Source: Roseobacter denitrificans OCh 114
Lineage (GTDB): Bacteria > Pseudomonadota > Alphaproteobacteria > Rhodobacterales > Rhodobacteraceae
Direction of reading: 5' to 3'
DNA: 64,000 nt
Assembly: GCF_000014045.1 (NCBI RefSeq)
Contig: NC_008209.1
Span: 2,751,001-2,815,000, forward strand
Notes under the pieces: model-generated
Told to the model about the DNA's origin: nothing
Seen by the model: only the letters and a program-made list of their open reading frames with translations
Database searches by the model: none
Position numbers and translations under genes: made by a program
Shown: positions 42,198 to 50,329 of the stretch, piece by piece
How the letters are laid out: every line of letters starts with the position of its first letter
Position numbering within the stretch: the first letter of the stretch is position 1

Positions 42198-43694
42198 TCA
42201 GTCCCTATCAATCAGCGCGAGCAGCTTGCGCCGCTGAATTTTGCCGGACGGGCCTTTGGGCAGATCCTCCAGAAAATGGACGTGATCCGGGGATTTGAAC
42301 ACGCCAAGGCGTTCCTTGCAAAGCTGGATCAAATCCAGTGGCGAAAGTGCCGATCCGGCGCGTAGCTTGACGGCAGCCTCCACCGTTTCGCCGTACCGCT
42401 GGCAGGGGCGGCCAAAGGCGGCAGCCTCGATCACATCGCCATGGGCATAAAGCGCTTCGTCGATTTCGCGCGGGGCAATGTTTTCGCCCCCCTTGATGAT
42501 CAGTTCCTTGAGGCGGCCCGTCACGAAAAAATATCCATCCGCATCCATGCGGCCCAGATCGCCCGTGCGCAGCCAATCGCCCGCAAATGTGTCACGGGTC
42601 GCCTGCGGGTTTTTCAGGTATTCCCGCATGACATTCGGGCCCCGCACGACGATCTCGCCTTCGATGCCGGGGTCGCAGGGGACCTGCGCCGCGTCCAGAA
42701 CAGCCACCTCATTGCCATAGGCCCGTCCGGGTGATCCGATTTTGCGCAGGCCCGGCGGCAAGGGGTTTGACAGGATTTGCGCCGCGGTTTCGGTCAATCC
42801 CATCGTCTCGATGATCGGGACGTCAAAACGCCGCTCGAACGCCCGCTGCACATCCGGCGCCAGCGCGGAGGAGGCAGAGCGCCCGAACCTGAGGCGCGTT
42901 TTCGTCTCCGTATCCGGCCCTTCGGCGCTGTGCAACAGATGGCTGATGATCGTGGGCACGACGGAAAACCACGTCGCCTTTGACGCAGCCGCATCCGCCC
43001 AGAAGCTGCGCGCCGAAAACCGCGGGCAGACCGCGAGGGATCCCCCCGACACCAGACTGCCCATCACGCTGACGCATAATCCGTTGATGTGATAGATCGG
43101 CAGAACACACAGCCCCCGGTCATCAGCGGTCAGTTCATGGGCCACCGTGGCCGTCCAGCCGCCCGCCAAGAGGCTCGCGTGGGTGTGCACGACACCCTTG
43201 GGCCGCCCCGTCGTCCCGGAAGTATACATCAACAGCGCATGGTCACTGGACGCAAGCGGATGAAGTTGCGTGCCGGGCGGTTCCTCATGCAAATCCACCT
43301 GCGCGATCCCCCCCGTCCGGGCGCGCTCAAAAAGTGCTTGGGCCTCTTGATGCACCAGAGCGAAGCGCGCCTCGGAATGCTCAAGCGCATAGGCAATGGC
43401 CTCGCGGCCTGCGACCAGATTGATCATGGTCGCGCGGAACCCGCCGTATAAAGCCCCATAAAGCGCGATCAGCCCGTCGCGCCCGTTGGGTTGCAGGATC
43501 GCGATGCTCTCTCCCTTGCGCGCGCCCTTGCGCGTCAAGGTCCATGCAACGCGCAGTGCTTCGGCCCGCAGCGCGCGCCAGGACAGAACCGTGCCCTCCT
43601 GCGGGAACAGATATGCTGTTGCAGTACCTGCGGCACGCTGATCAAGCCAGTCGCGCACCGTGCCGGTCGGTGGCGCTGCGATATCCCCCGTCAT
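42198..43694 (-). CDS. AMP-forming acyl-CoA ligase, possible sulfoacetate-CoA ligase
   Basis: The 498-residue ANL-superfamily enzyme has the P-loop MYTSGTTGRPKGVVHTH, the A5 motif GLTETA, the hinge GDWLRTGDLGRMDADGYFFVTGR and the catalytic lysine in GPSGKIQRRKL. It overlaps the acylating aldehyde dehydrogenase gene by ATGA and belongs to a run with a TctCBA transporter. This layout resembles SauT/SauS of sulfoacetate catabolism: acid to acyl-CoA, then to aldehyde. Other small acids (malonate, 3-hydroxypropionate, glycolate type) cannot be excluded from sequence alone. Confidence 0.85.
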   Translation of the reverse strand: MTGDIAAPPTGTVRDWLDQRAAGTATAYLFPQEGTVLSWRALRAEALRVAWTLTRKGARKGESIAILQPNGRDGLIALYGALYGGFRATMINLVAGREAIAYALEHSEARFALVHQEAQALFERARTGGIAQVDLHEEPPGTQLHPLASSDHALLMYTSGTTGRPKGVVHTHASLLAGGWTATVAHELTADDRGLCVLPIYHINGLCVSVMGSLVSGGSLAVCPRFSARSFWADAAASKATWFSVVPTIISHLLHSAEGPDTETKTRLRFGRSASSALAPDVQRAFERRFDVPIIETMGLTETAAQILSNPLPPGLRKIGSPGRAYGNEVAVLDAAQVPCDPGIEGEIVVRGPNVMREYLKNPQATRDTFAGDWLRTGDLGRMDADGYFFVTGRLKELIIKGGENIAPREIDEALYAHGDVIEAAAFGRPCQRYGETVEAAVKLRAGSALSPLDLIQLCKERLGVFKSPDHVHFLEDLPKGPSGKIQRRKLLALIDRD

Positions 43695-45103
43695 GCGCCA
43701 GCAGCTTTCCAGTAATCGCCGAAAATCTCTTCCACGCTGGGTTCACGCGCGGGGATTTCGCGGATCACCTTTGCCCTCTGCATGAAGTGTTTCCAGTGCA
43801 GGTTGTCATCAATGGAATTGCCGCCCCACGACCCACAGCCCATCGAAAGGGAAAACGGCATCCCGTTGTTGAAGGCCCCTCCGGTCGCGAAACAATGCGC
43901 CTGATTGACGATGACCCGACAGGTCGGCAGGCAAGTCGCCAGTTCAACCGCACGCGCATCCTGCGTGGAATGCAGCCCAACCGAATGCCCTGCCCCCTGA
44001 TGCGCCAGAATGCGCGCCGTGATCTCACCGGCAGAGGCGAAATCATCCGCCCGGTAAACTGCGGCAACGCGCGACAGCTTTTCGCCGGACAGCGGATGCT
44101 GGGGGCCGATGCCTGTGGTTTCGACCAGAATGAATTGCGTCTCGGCTGGCACGTCCCCTTCAAGGCCAAGGGCGGCGATGGTCTCTGCGGCATCCTGCGC
44201 AATCACAGCGCGGTTGAGATGCCCCTCCGGCCAAAGCGCCTGCACGATGCGGTTCTCATCGCGGATGAGCGCGCCGCCGATCTGTGCGAGTTCATCCATG
44301 AAGGCGTCATAAATCGCATCAACGACCACCAATGCGTTTTCAGAACTGCAGGAGGTGGCGTTGTCAAAGGTCTTGGATGCCGCGATCTTGCGTGCCGCCG
44401 CTGCCAAATCCGCGGTTTCATCCACGATCACGGGCACATTTCCCGCCCCCACGGCCAGGGCGGGTGTGCCGCTGGTATACGCGCGCCGGACATTGTTTTG
44501 CGATCCCGTCACCACGATCATGTCGCTGATTTCCAGCAACCGTTGGGTTTTTTCCTTGGATCCCGGTGCCGGAACCATTTGCACCAGATCCGGGTTTTCA
44601 CCGATTTTTGCGAATTCCGCATGGACATATTCCAGCAGTGTTTCGCAGGCGGGCACGCCTTTGGGCGATGGGGACAGGACAATCGCGTTGCCGCATTTCA
44701 GCGCATTGATGATGTTGTTGGCCGGTGTCGCCGCCGGGTTGGTGGATGGCACGACGGCCCCGATAACGCCAATCGGACGGGCGATTTCGGTGATTCCTGT
44801 TTCGGGGGTATGGGTGATGGCACCGAACGTCTTTACGCCCGCGATGTCGCGCATCAGGCCGAGCGTTTTGCGGTGGTTCTTGGTGATCTTGTCGGCCACA
44901 TTCCCAAGGCCCGTGGTTTTGACGGAGAGTTCAGCAAGGTGGCGGTTGCGCGCAGGCTCCATAATGGCCCAGGCGGCGGCTTGCGCTGCAAGGTCATAAC
45001 GCGCTTGCGAGCCCTGCGCCTCATATTCCTGTTGGGCTGCGCGCGCGCGCGCCACCGTTGTTTCGACCTCGCCCATGTCGTCCTGCGCATTCATCGTCGC
45101 CAT
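43691..45103 (-). CDS. CoA-acylating aldehyde dehydrogenase, possible sulfoacetaldehyde dehydrogenase
   Basis: The 470-residue protein is of the acetaldehyde/sulfoacetaldehyde dehydrogenase (acylating) type. It has VIGAVVPSTNPAATPANNIINALKCGNAIVLSPSPKG (split) and the catalytic Cys in FDNATSCSSENALVV. It would interconvert an acyl-CoA and its aldehyde with NAD(P)H. Coupling to the ligase by ATGA and position downstream of TctC suggest SauS. ATG 45094 has a better-spaced AGG than ATG 45103. No sulfoacetaldehyde acetyltransferase (xsc) gene lies in the window. Confidence 0.88.
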   Translation of the reverse strand: MATMNAQDDMGEVETTVARARAAQQEYEAQGSQARYDLAAQAAAWAIMEPARNRHLAELSVKTTGLGNVADKITKNHRKTLGLMRDIAGVKTFGAITHTPETGITEIARPIGVIGAVVPSTNPAATPANNIINALKCGNAIVLSPSPKGVPACETLLEYVHAEFAKIGENPDLVQMVPAPGSKEKTQRLLEISDMIVVTGSQNNVRRAYTSGTPALAVGAGNVPVIVDETADLAAAARKIAASKTFDNATSCSSENALVVVDAIYDAFMDELAQIGGALIRDENRIVQALWPEGHLNRAVIAQDAAETIAALGLEGDVPAETQFILVETTGIGPQHPLSGEKLSRVAAVYRADDFASAGEITARILAHQGAGHSVGLHSTQDARAVELATCLPTCRVIVNQAHCFATGGAFNNGMPFSLSMGCGSWGGNSIDDNLHWKHFMQRAKVIREIPAREPSVEEIFGDYWKAAGA

Positions 45104-45155
45104 CCTGCAAAAGTGGAGGGTCCGCGCCTCAGCCCTGGGGCGCGGACGTTGGTTA

Positions 45156-46124
45156 TCAAAGCCCGGCGAGCAAATCCGTCAGGGTTTCCTGCCGCTGTGC
45201 CCACATCTCCAGCACTTCGTCACGTGTCATGATGTTCATGGGCGATCCACCCGCCTTCATCTTGCCCTGCACACGGCTGTTTTCGAACATGGCGGGAACG
45301 GTCGCCGCCAGCTTGTCGATGATCGGCTGGGGGGTCCCCTTCGGCACCATCACACCACGGAAGTTGACGGAGGCATTGTCCACATCAAGGCCCGCTTCCA
45401 TCATCGTTGGTACATCGGGCAGAAACGCGTTGCGCTCCAGATCGGCGACCGCAAGGATTTTGACATTGCCCGCTTCACGTGCGCGGAAAGCATCGGACAG
45501 GTTGTTGATGCCCGCCATGACTTCGCCTGCGATCACGGCCTTCATCGCGGCAGCACCACCACCCTTTGTCGGGATATAGGCCAGTTTCATGTCACCCGCC
45601 TTTTCCATCTGCAACGCGGCGATGTGATGCCCGACAAAGAGCCCGGCCCCGGAGGTTGTCAGCTTGCCGGGATTGGCCCTGGCAAAATCAACAACGTCCT
45701 GCAAGGTATTGAATTCACTGTCAGCACCAACCACCAGCACCGCCGGGTCTGCGCCCCAATTTGCAATCGGTTCAAAGCTGTCCACGCTGTAGGAGACACC
45801 GCCCTTGATGGACTGCGCGATGAAATGCGGCACGTTATAGGCGCCCAAGGTGTAGCCATCCGCATCCGCCTGCGTTGCCAGCCAGTTCCAGCCCACGCGT
45901 CCCCCGGCACCCGGCTTGTTCAGGATCGCAATGGGCATCCCCAGCGCGTCCTCGTTCCCGGATGTCATGGTCACGATGCGGGCCTGAAAATCGGTCGCAC
46001 CGCCAGCACCGTAGCTCACCATCATCATCACCGGACGGTCAGGGTAGTTTTCATGCCCATCCGCAAGCGCGGCCCCCGTCAGTCCCATCAGCGCGATTGC
46101 CGCACCTGCCAGTAGTTTTTTCAT
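45156..46124 (-). CDS. Tripartite tricarboxylate transporter substrate-binding protein (TctC/Bug family)
   Basis: This periplasmic protein of 322 residues has signal peptide MKKLLAGAAIALMGLTGAALA. The Bug fold begins NYPDRPVMMMVSYGAGGATDF, and GKLTTSGAGLFVGHHIAALQME follows. These proteins capture carboxylates for a secondary TctAB transporter. GGGAGGATT precedes the start. Its ligand is probably the acid activated by the downstream ligase; a sulfonated acid such as sulfoacetate is a fair guess. Confidence 0.93.
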   Translation of the reverse strand: MKKLLAGAAIALMGLTGAALADGHENYPDRPVMMMVSYGAGGATDFQARIVTMTSGNEDALGMPIAILNKPGAGGRVGWNWLATQADADGYTLGAYNVPHFIAQSIKGGVSYSVDSFEPIANWGADPAVLVVGADSEFNTLQDVVDFARANPGKLTTSGAGLFVGHHIAALQMEKAGDMKLAYIPTKGGGAAAMKAVIAGEVMAGINNLSDAFRAREAGNVKILAVADLERNAFLPDVPTMMEAGLDVDNASVNFRGVMVPKGTPQPIIDKLAATVPAMFENSRVQGKMKAGGSPMNIMTRDEVLEMWAQRQETLTDLLAGL

Positions 46125-46169
46125 TTTCCAATCCTCCCTAAAGGTTGTGTGACCCGCTTGATCTGCCTT

Positions 46170-46640
46170 TCAGAAAAAGACCTCGCGCGGTGTGTAGACT
46201 TTCAAAAGAACGGCAAAGAGACCGTACATGACTGCAATGAAACAGCCGGTGGCGAAAACGCGCTTGACCCATGACTTGACCTGCGCATGCGGTGCCGGAT
46301 CATAAAGGCTGAACAGCAGGAAAAAGGCGATGGCCGTGGCCGTGTAGAACCCCAGCGTTTTCGCCGCCCAGAAGATATAGACGATCGCGACGATGAGGCC
46401 CGGCAGCATGCGGATAAAGGCATCCCCCGAGACACCCGCCCCGACCTTGGTCCACCCAAGGCAGGCCTTGACGAATGTCCAAATGGCCAGCACGGCAAAG
46501 ACGGTTGAAATCAGCCGTGGGAAAAGAAACGCCTCCGCCGGCTGCTGGGTGTAGCTGAGGTATGTGACCCACAGCCCCACACCCACAACGCAGCCTGAAG
46601 CGACAATATGCTGGACACGCGGCAGATTGATGTCGCTCAT
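46170..46640 (-). CDS. Tripartite tricarboxylate transporter small membrane subunit (TctB)
   Basis: The 156-residue protein has four predicted spans (IVASGCVVGVGLWVTYLSY; LISTVFAVLAIWTFV; MLPGLIVAIVYIFWAAKTLGFYTATAIAFFLLF; VFATGCFIAVMYGLFAVLL). ATG 46640 overlaps the tctA stop by ATGA, which is why I did not use the longer frame to 46691. It is the small partner of TctA. Confidence 0.92.
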   Translation of the reverse strand: MSDINLPRVQHIVASGCVVGVGLWVTYLSYTQQPAEAFLFPRLISTVFAVLAIWTFVKACLGWTKVGAGVSGDAFIRMLPGLIVAIVYIFWAAKTLGFYTATAIAFFLLFSLYDPAPHAQVKSWVKRVFATGCFIAVMYGLFAVLLKVYTPREVFF

Positions 46641-48148
46641 ACCATGATCTCCTCTTTCGAGACGTATCGCCGATTGCGGATCTCCATCCATGCGGAATAA
46701 GCGATGGACGCGATCACGGTGGCGATCAGGAACAGGTTCAGCGGACCACCCAGGAAATAAGGCCCCAGCCCATCGGTAGCATTGGCAATCATCGACCCTT
46801 GGATAAAGTTGGATTCAGCAATCGGACCGAGGATCAGGCCCAGCACCAGCGGGGCCGCCGAAAAGCCGAACCGTTCCAGGAAATACATCATGATGCCCAA
46901 GGCCGCCATGACATAGACATCGCCCATGCTGGACTGCACCGAATAGCTGCCAAAGAGCGCAAGCCCCAGAACGACCGCCGCCATCAGCGACTGCGGCACC
47001 TGAGCGACACGTGCCGCAAGCCCTGCCACATAAAGGCCAAAGATGCACATCAGCACCTGCCCGATCAGCATCGAATTGATGAACGTCCACGCGACATCCG
47101 GGTGATTGTCAACAAGGTCCGATCCGGGGAAAATTCCATGGATCAAAAGCCCGCCCAAAAGCACCGCAGCGGTAGGTGATCCGGGAATGGACAGGGTCAG
47201 CAGCGGGACAAGCGAGGGGCCGACCATTGCATTATTGGCAGACTCAGCCGCAATCACGCCTTCGGGGTGACCCTTGCCGAACCTCTCGCGCTCCGGCGAA
47301 AACTTCTTGGCCTGATCATAGGACACCAACCCGGCGATCTGCCCGCCGACACCGGGGATAAGGCCGATGATCGATCCTGTAGACATGCCGATAAACATCG
47401 CGCGCGGGTATTTCAGCAAGGCGCGCAGGGCCGCGAGCACGGCGTGTTTTTGCACCTGCATGACTTCGGTGCCCGCATCCCGGCGACCCTGTGCAAACAT
47501 GGTAATCACCTGCGGGATCGCAAACAGCCCGATCAGGGCTGCGATGATGTTGATCCCGCCGCCAAGCGCATCATGAAAGATGAACCGCTGCGCCCCCATG
47601 ATATCGTCAAACCCGATGGTGGCCAGCCACAGACCGATACAGCCCGACAACAATCCCTTGACCACCGATTTACTGTCGAGCGTTCCGATGACAGTGACCC
47701 CCAGAATGGCCAGCCAGAACAGATGTGACGGCCCGAAGGCCAGGGCCCATTTGGCCAGAACCGGCGTGAGAAAGATCAACAGCAGGACCCCGAAAATGCC
47801 CCCCACGGCAGAGGAGAGGAAACTAAGCTGCAAGGCCTTGGTGCCCTCGCCATTCTGCGCCATCGTGTGGCCGTCCAGCGTGGTTGCGATATTGGCCGGT
47901 GCCCCGGGAATCTTGAGCAGAATGGCCGAAACCGCGCCCCCCGCAACCGTTGATGTATAGGCGGCACCCAGTAGGATCAGACCCTGCGTCGCATCCAGTT
48001 GAAAGGTGAAGGGGATCAGCAAGGCAACGGCCATGGTCGGGGACAGGCCCGGCGTCGCGCCAAGCACAAGCCCCCCAATCGTGCCCAGCAGCAACAACGC
48101 AAAGTTGACCGGCGTGAACACGTCACCGAAATAGAAGATGAACTCCAT
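46637..48148 (-). CDS. Tripartite tricarboxylate transporter large permease (TctA)
   Basis: This permease of 503 residues has about twelve spans. The TctA signature is clear: LGATPGLSPTMAVALLIPFTFQL near residue 30, and later GLIPGVGGQIAGLVSYDQAKKFSPERERFGKGHPEGVIAAESANNA. First gene of the tctA-tctB-tctC-dehydrogenase-ligase run, with a strong GGGAGGGGAGG before the ATG, and divergent from the LacI regulator. Confidence 0.95.
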   Translation of the reverse strand: MEFIFYFGDVFTPVNFALLLLGTIGGLVLGATPGLSPTMAVALLIPFTFQLDATQGLILLGAAYTSTVAGGAVSAILLKIPGAPANIATTLDGHTMAQNGEGTKALQLSFLSSAVGGIFGVLLLIFLTPVLAKWALAFGPSHLFWLAILGVTVIGTLDSKSVVKGLLSGCIGLWLATIGFDDIMGAQRFIFHDALGGGINIIAALIGLFAIPQVITMFAQGRRDAGTEVMQVQKHAVLAALRALLKYPRAMFIGMSTGSIIGLIPGVGGQIAGLVSYDQAKKFSPERERFGKGHPEGVIAAESANNAMVGPSLVPLLTLSIPGSPTAAVLLGGLLIHGIFPGSDLVDNHPDVAWTFINSMLIGQVLMCIFGLYVAGLAARVAQVPQSLMAAVVLGLALFGSYSVQSSMGDVYVMAALGIMMYFLERFGFSAAPLVLGLILGPIAESNFIQGSMIANATDGLGPYFLGGPLNLFLIATVIASIAYSAWMEIRNRRYVSKEEIMV

Positions 48149-48196
48149 TCAGGCCTCCCCTCCCGTCAGGATGATCTTGACCTTCGAGGTTAGGGG

Positions 48197-48224
48197 ATGA
48201 AAATAGTATTGCAAATGTTTTCAT
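48197..48224. promoter_or_regulatory. Candidate LacI-type operator between tctA and its regulator
   Basis: ATGAAAA (48197-48203) and TTTTCAT (48218-48224) form an inverted repeat around a 14-base centre that itself contains TTGCAA. It lies in the short, AT-rich region between the divergent tctA and lacI-family genes, where a repressor could control both. Confidence 0.5.
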
Positions 48225-48249
48225 AAACCGTGACGTTCGGGTGTTCTAT

Positions 48250-49278
48250 ATGGCTGATAAAAATACGAAAAATGCCGATATCGTTGCTGTTGCAAATGCC
48301 GCGAAGGTCTCAATTTCCACCGTGTCCCGCAGTTTCAATCACCCCGAGTTGGTGAACCCTGCGACTCGCAAAAAGATCGACCGCGCGGTGCGCAAACTGG
48401 GCTATATCCGCAACCGGGCCGCGCAAACCATGCATGGCATTCGCAGTGGTACGATCGGGCTTGTGCTGCCGACCATCGACAATGTGATTTTCGCAGAAGT
48501 GATACAGGCCTTTTCCGAAAGCGTGGATGCGCATGGGTTTACAATCCTTGTGGCCTCGCATGGCTATGACCTCGAACGCGAATATGCGGTGCTGCGCAAG
48601 TTTCTGGAACACCGCGTGGATGGCGTGGCGCTGATCGGGCTGGATCACAGCGAAGAAACCTATCAGCTGATTGACAGTCAGGCCATTCCGGCCATCACCA
48701 TATGGAACTATGACGCGGCCTCGCGGCTCTCTTGTGTGGGGGCGGACAACTGGCAGGCGGGCCGTTTGGCCGCACAGCATCTCATTGATCTGGGACATCG
48801 CGAAATCGCGGTGGTTTTTCCTCCTGTTGCGGGTAACGACCGGGCGCGCGCCAGACATGACGGGGCGATGTCCGTTTTGTCCCGACACTGCTGCGACCTG
48901 CCCCCCGCCTGGACACAGCAGGCGCGCTACAGCATTGCCGATGGCAAAGAGGCGGTGATCAACCTGCTGCGCGCAGACCGGCGCCCAACGGCCATTTTAT
49001 GCGGCAATGACGTTCTGGCCGTGGGGGCGATTCATGCAGCACGCCGCCTCGATCTCGGGGTGCCAGAGGATTTGTCGATCATCGGCATCGGCGATTTCAA
49101 AGGGTCGAAGGAAATGGAACCGGCGCTGACCACCATCAGCCTGCCCGCGCGCGCCATCGGTGAAATCGCCGGGGAGCAGCTGGCCCAGTCCATTGTGCAG
49201 GAAGACCACCAGATCCGCCGCACGGACTGCGCCATTTCGCTGGCAAAGCGTGACACATGTCAGGTCTGTACGACCTAG
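48250..49278 (+). CDS. LacI-family transcriptional regulator
   Basis: The protein of about 342 residues has an N-terminal helix-turn-helix and hinge (IVAVANAAKVSISTVSRSFNHPELVNPATRKKIDRAVRKLGYIRN, split) and a periplasmic-binding-like effector domain ending LTTISLPARAIGEIAGEQLAQSI. ATG 48250 gives the usual LacI start; a GTG at 48241 is also in frame. It is divergent to tctA, so it very likely controls the transport and CoA-ligase genes. Its 3' end faces the transferase gene across 7 bases. Confidence 0.92.
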   Translation: MADKNTKNADIVAVANAAKVSISTVSRSFNHPELVNPATRKKIDRAVRKLGYIRNRAAQTMHGIRSGTIGLVLPTIDNVIFAEVIQAFSESVDAHGFTILVASHGYDLEREYAVLRKFLEHRVDGVALIGLDHSEETYQLIDSQAIPAITIWNYDAASRLSCVGADNWQAGRLAAQHLIDLGHREIAVVFPPVAGNDRARARHDGAMSVLSRHCCDLPPAWTQQARYSIADGKEAVINLLRADRRPTAILCGNDVLAVGAIHAARRLDLGVPEDLSIIGIGDFKGSKEMEPALTTISLPARAIGEIAGEQLAQSIVQEDHQIRRTDCAISLAKRDTCQVCTT

Positions 49279-49285
49279 CAGCGTT

Positions 49286-50329
49286 TCAAAAATCCGCGCA
49301 CATCAGGCGCGCACGATCCGCATCCAGTCCCATGGACAGAAGCACCGGGGCGCTGCGCTGGCGGCTCTGGAAGTCTTCCTTGCTCGTCATCCCCTGCCAC
49401 TCGATCGAGATCAGCGCCTGCGCAACCGCCCCGCCGAGCGTGGTGCCCGGACCTGTAATGATGAACAAATCCGGCGCGAATGTGCGCGCGGCAACCGTGA
49501 TGGCACTGGTGAAATCGTAAGGGGCAACCACCTGATGGCCGAGGGTATAGGCGCGCAGGGCTTCAATCGTGCAGGCCTTGGGATACCACACGGCCCCGCG
49601 CCCGTCGATCAGGGGACGCCGCGGCGGCTGGAACAGTGCCGCGCCGAGAACAGCACGCCCCTGCGCCGCGACAGGTTCCTGCAGGGCGGTGTGAAAGGCG
49701 GCGTGGTTTGCAAGCCGCATCGGAAAGCGCCCCTGCACCGGTGTAACACTTTGTTCAAACGCGGACAGACCGGCGTCATTCCCCGCGACGACCAGCATGC
49801 CGCCCAGATGGATGGAGACCGCAAGGCGGTGATCGGGACGATGGTCGATCTCTGCGACCTGCGCCAGCAATCTGTCCCGCAATCCCGGTATCTGCCGCCA
49901 GTTCTCATCCACAAATGGATAAAGGCTTTGCCCGCCGATCATGCTGTCCTGCATCAGCGTGCCCATGGTGTTGACGATCCTGAAGGCATTTTCAGGGGTC
50001 GCCGCCCCGGAAACAGCAAGCGCCGAATACCACCCCATCGAATTGCCGGTCACACCGACCACTTCGATCTGCTCCGGTATCTTCTGCGCGTCGAGAAACG
50101 ATGCGGCATAGATCAGCGCCGAGGCATTGTCACCCCGCGTGTGAACGGCCGTCTGATAGCGCGCGGCACCATCGAGATCAGCCAGCGTCTGCTGACCGAG
50201 CGCGGCCCTTTCGCGGTCAAAGGCCGCGAGGTGCGCCATGGCGTCACCGTGATGGCGCGCAAGGTATCCCAGTTCGGATTTCGTATAGGTGCCGCGACCG
50301 GGGCAAATCACAACGGCGGTTTTGCTCAT
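49286..50329 (-). CDS. Malonyl-CoA:ACP transacylase-like acyltransferase
   Basis: The 347-residue protein has the FabD-like nucleophile motif GNSMG (Ser97) in EVVGVTGNSMGWYSALAVSG and a His in RLANHAAFHTALQEP that fits the catalytic His. Compared with FabD the N-terminus reads VVICPGRGTYTKSELG in place of the usual FPGQGSQ, so it is a divergent member. Its ATG overlaps the stop of the fused E1 gene (ATGA). The pairing implies that an acyl group made by the E1 is moved to a carrier or CoA; no acyl carrier gene is present nearby. Confidence 0.78.
   Translation of the reverse strand: MSKTAVVICPGRGTYTKSELGYLARHHGDAMAHLAAFDRERAALGQQTLADLDGAARYQTAVHTRGDNASALIYAASFLDAQKIPEQIEVVGVTGNSMGWYSALAVSGAATPENAFRIVNTMGTLMQDSMIGGQSLYPFVDENWRQIPGLRDRLLAQVAEIDHRPDHRLAVSIHLGGMLVVAGNDAGLSAFEQSVTPVQGRFPMRLANHAAFHTALQEPVAAQGRAVLGAALFQPPRRPLIDGRGAVWYPKACTIEALRAYTLGHQVVAPYDFTSAITVAARTFAPDLFIITGPGTTLGGAVAQALISIEWQGMTSKEDFQSRQRSAPVLLSMGLDADRARLMCADF

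Noticed and set aside
43544..45232. Plus-strand open frame of 562 codons opposite the aldehyde dehydrogenase gene
   Set aside because: The minus strand encodes an intact acylating dehydrogenase with its catalytic Cys; the plus translation has no family features.
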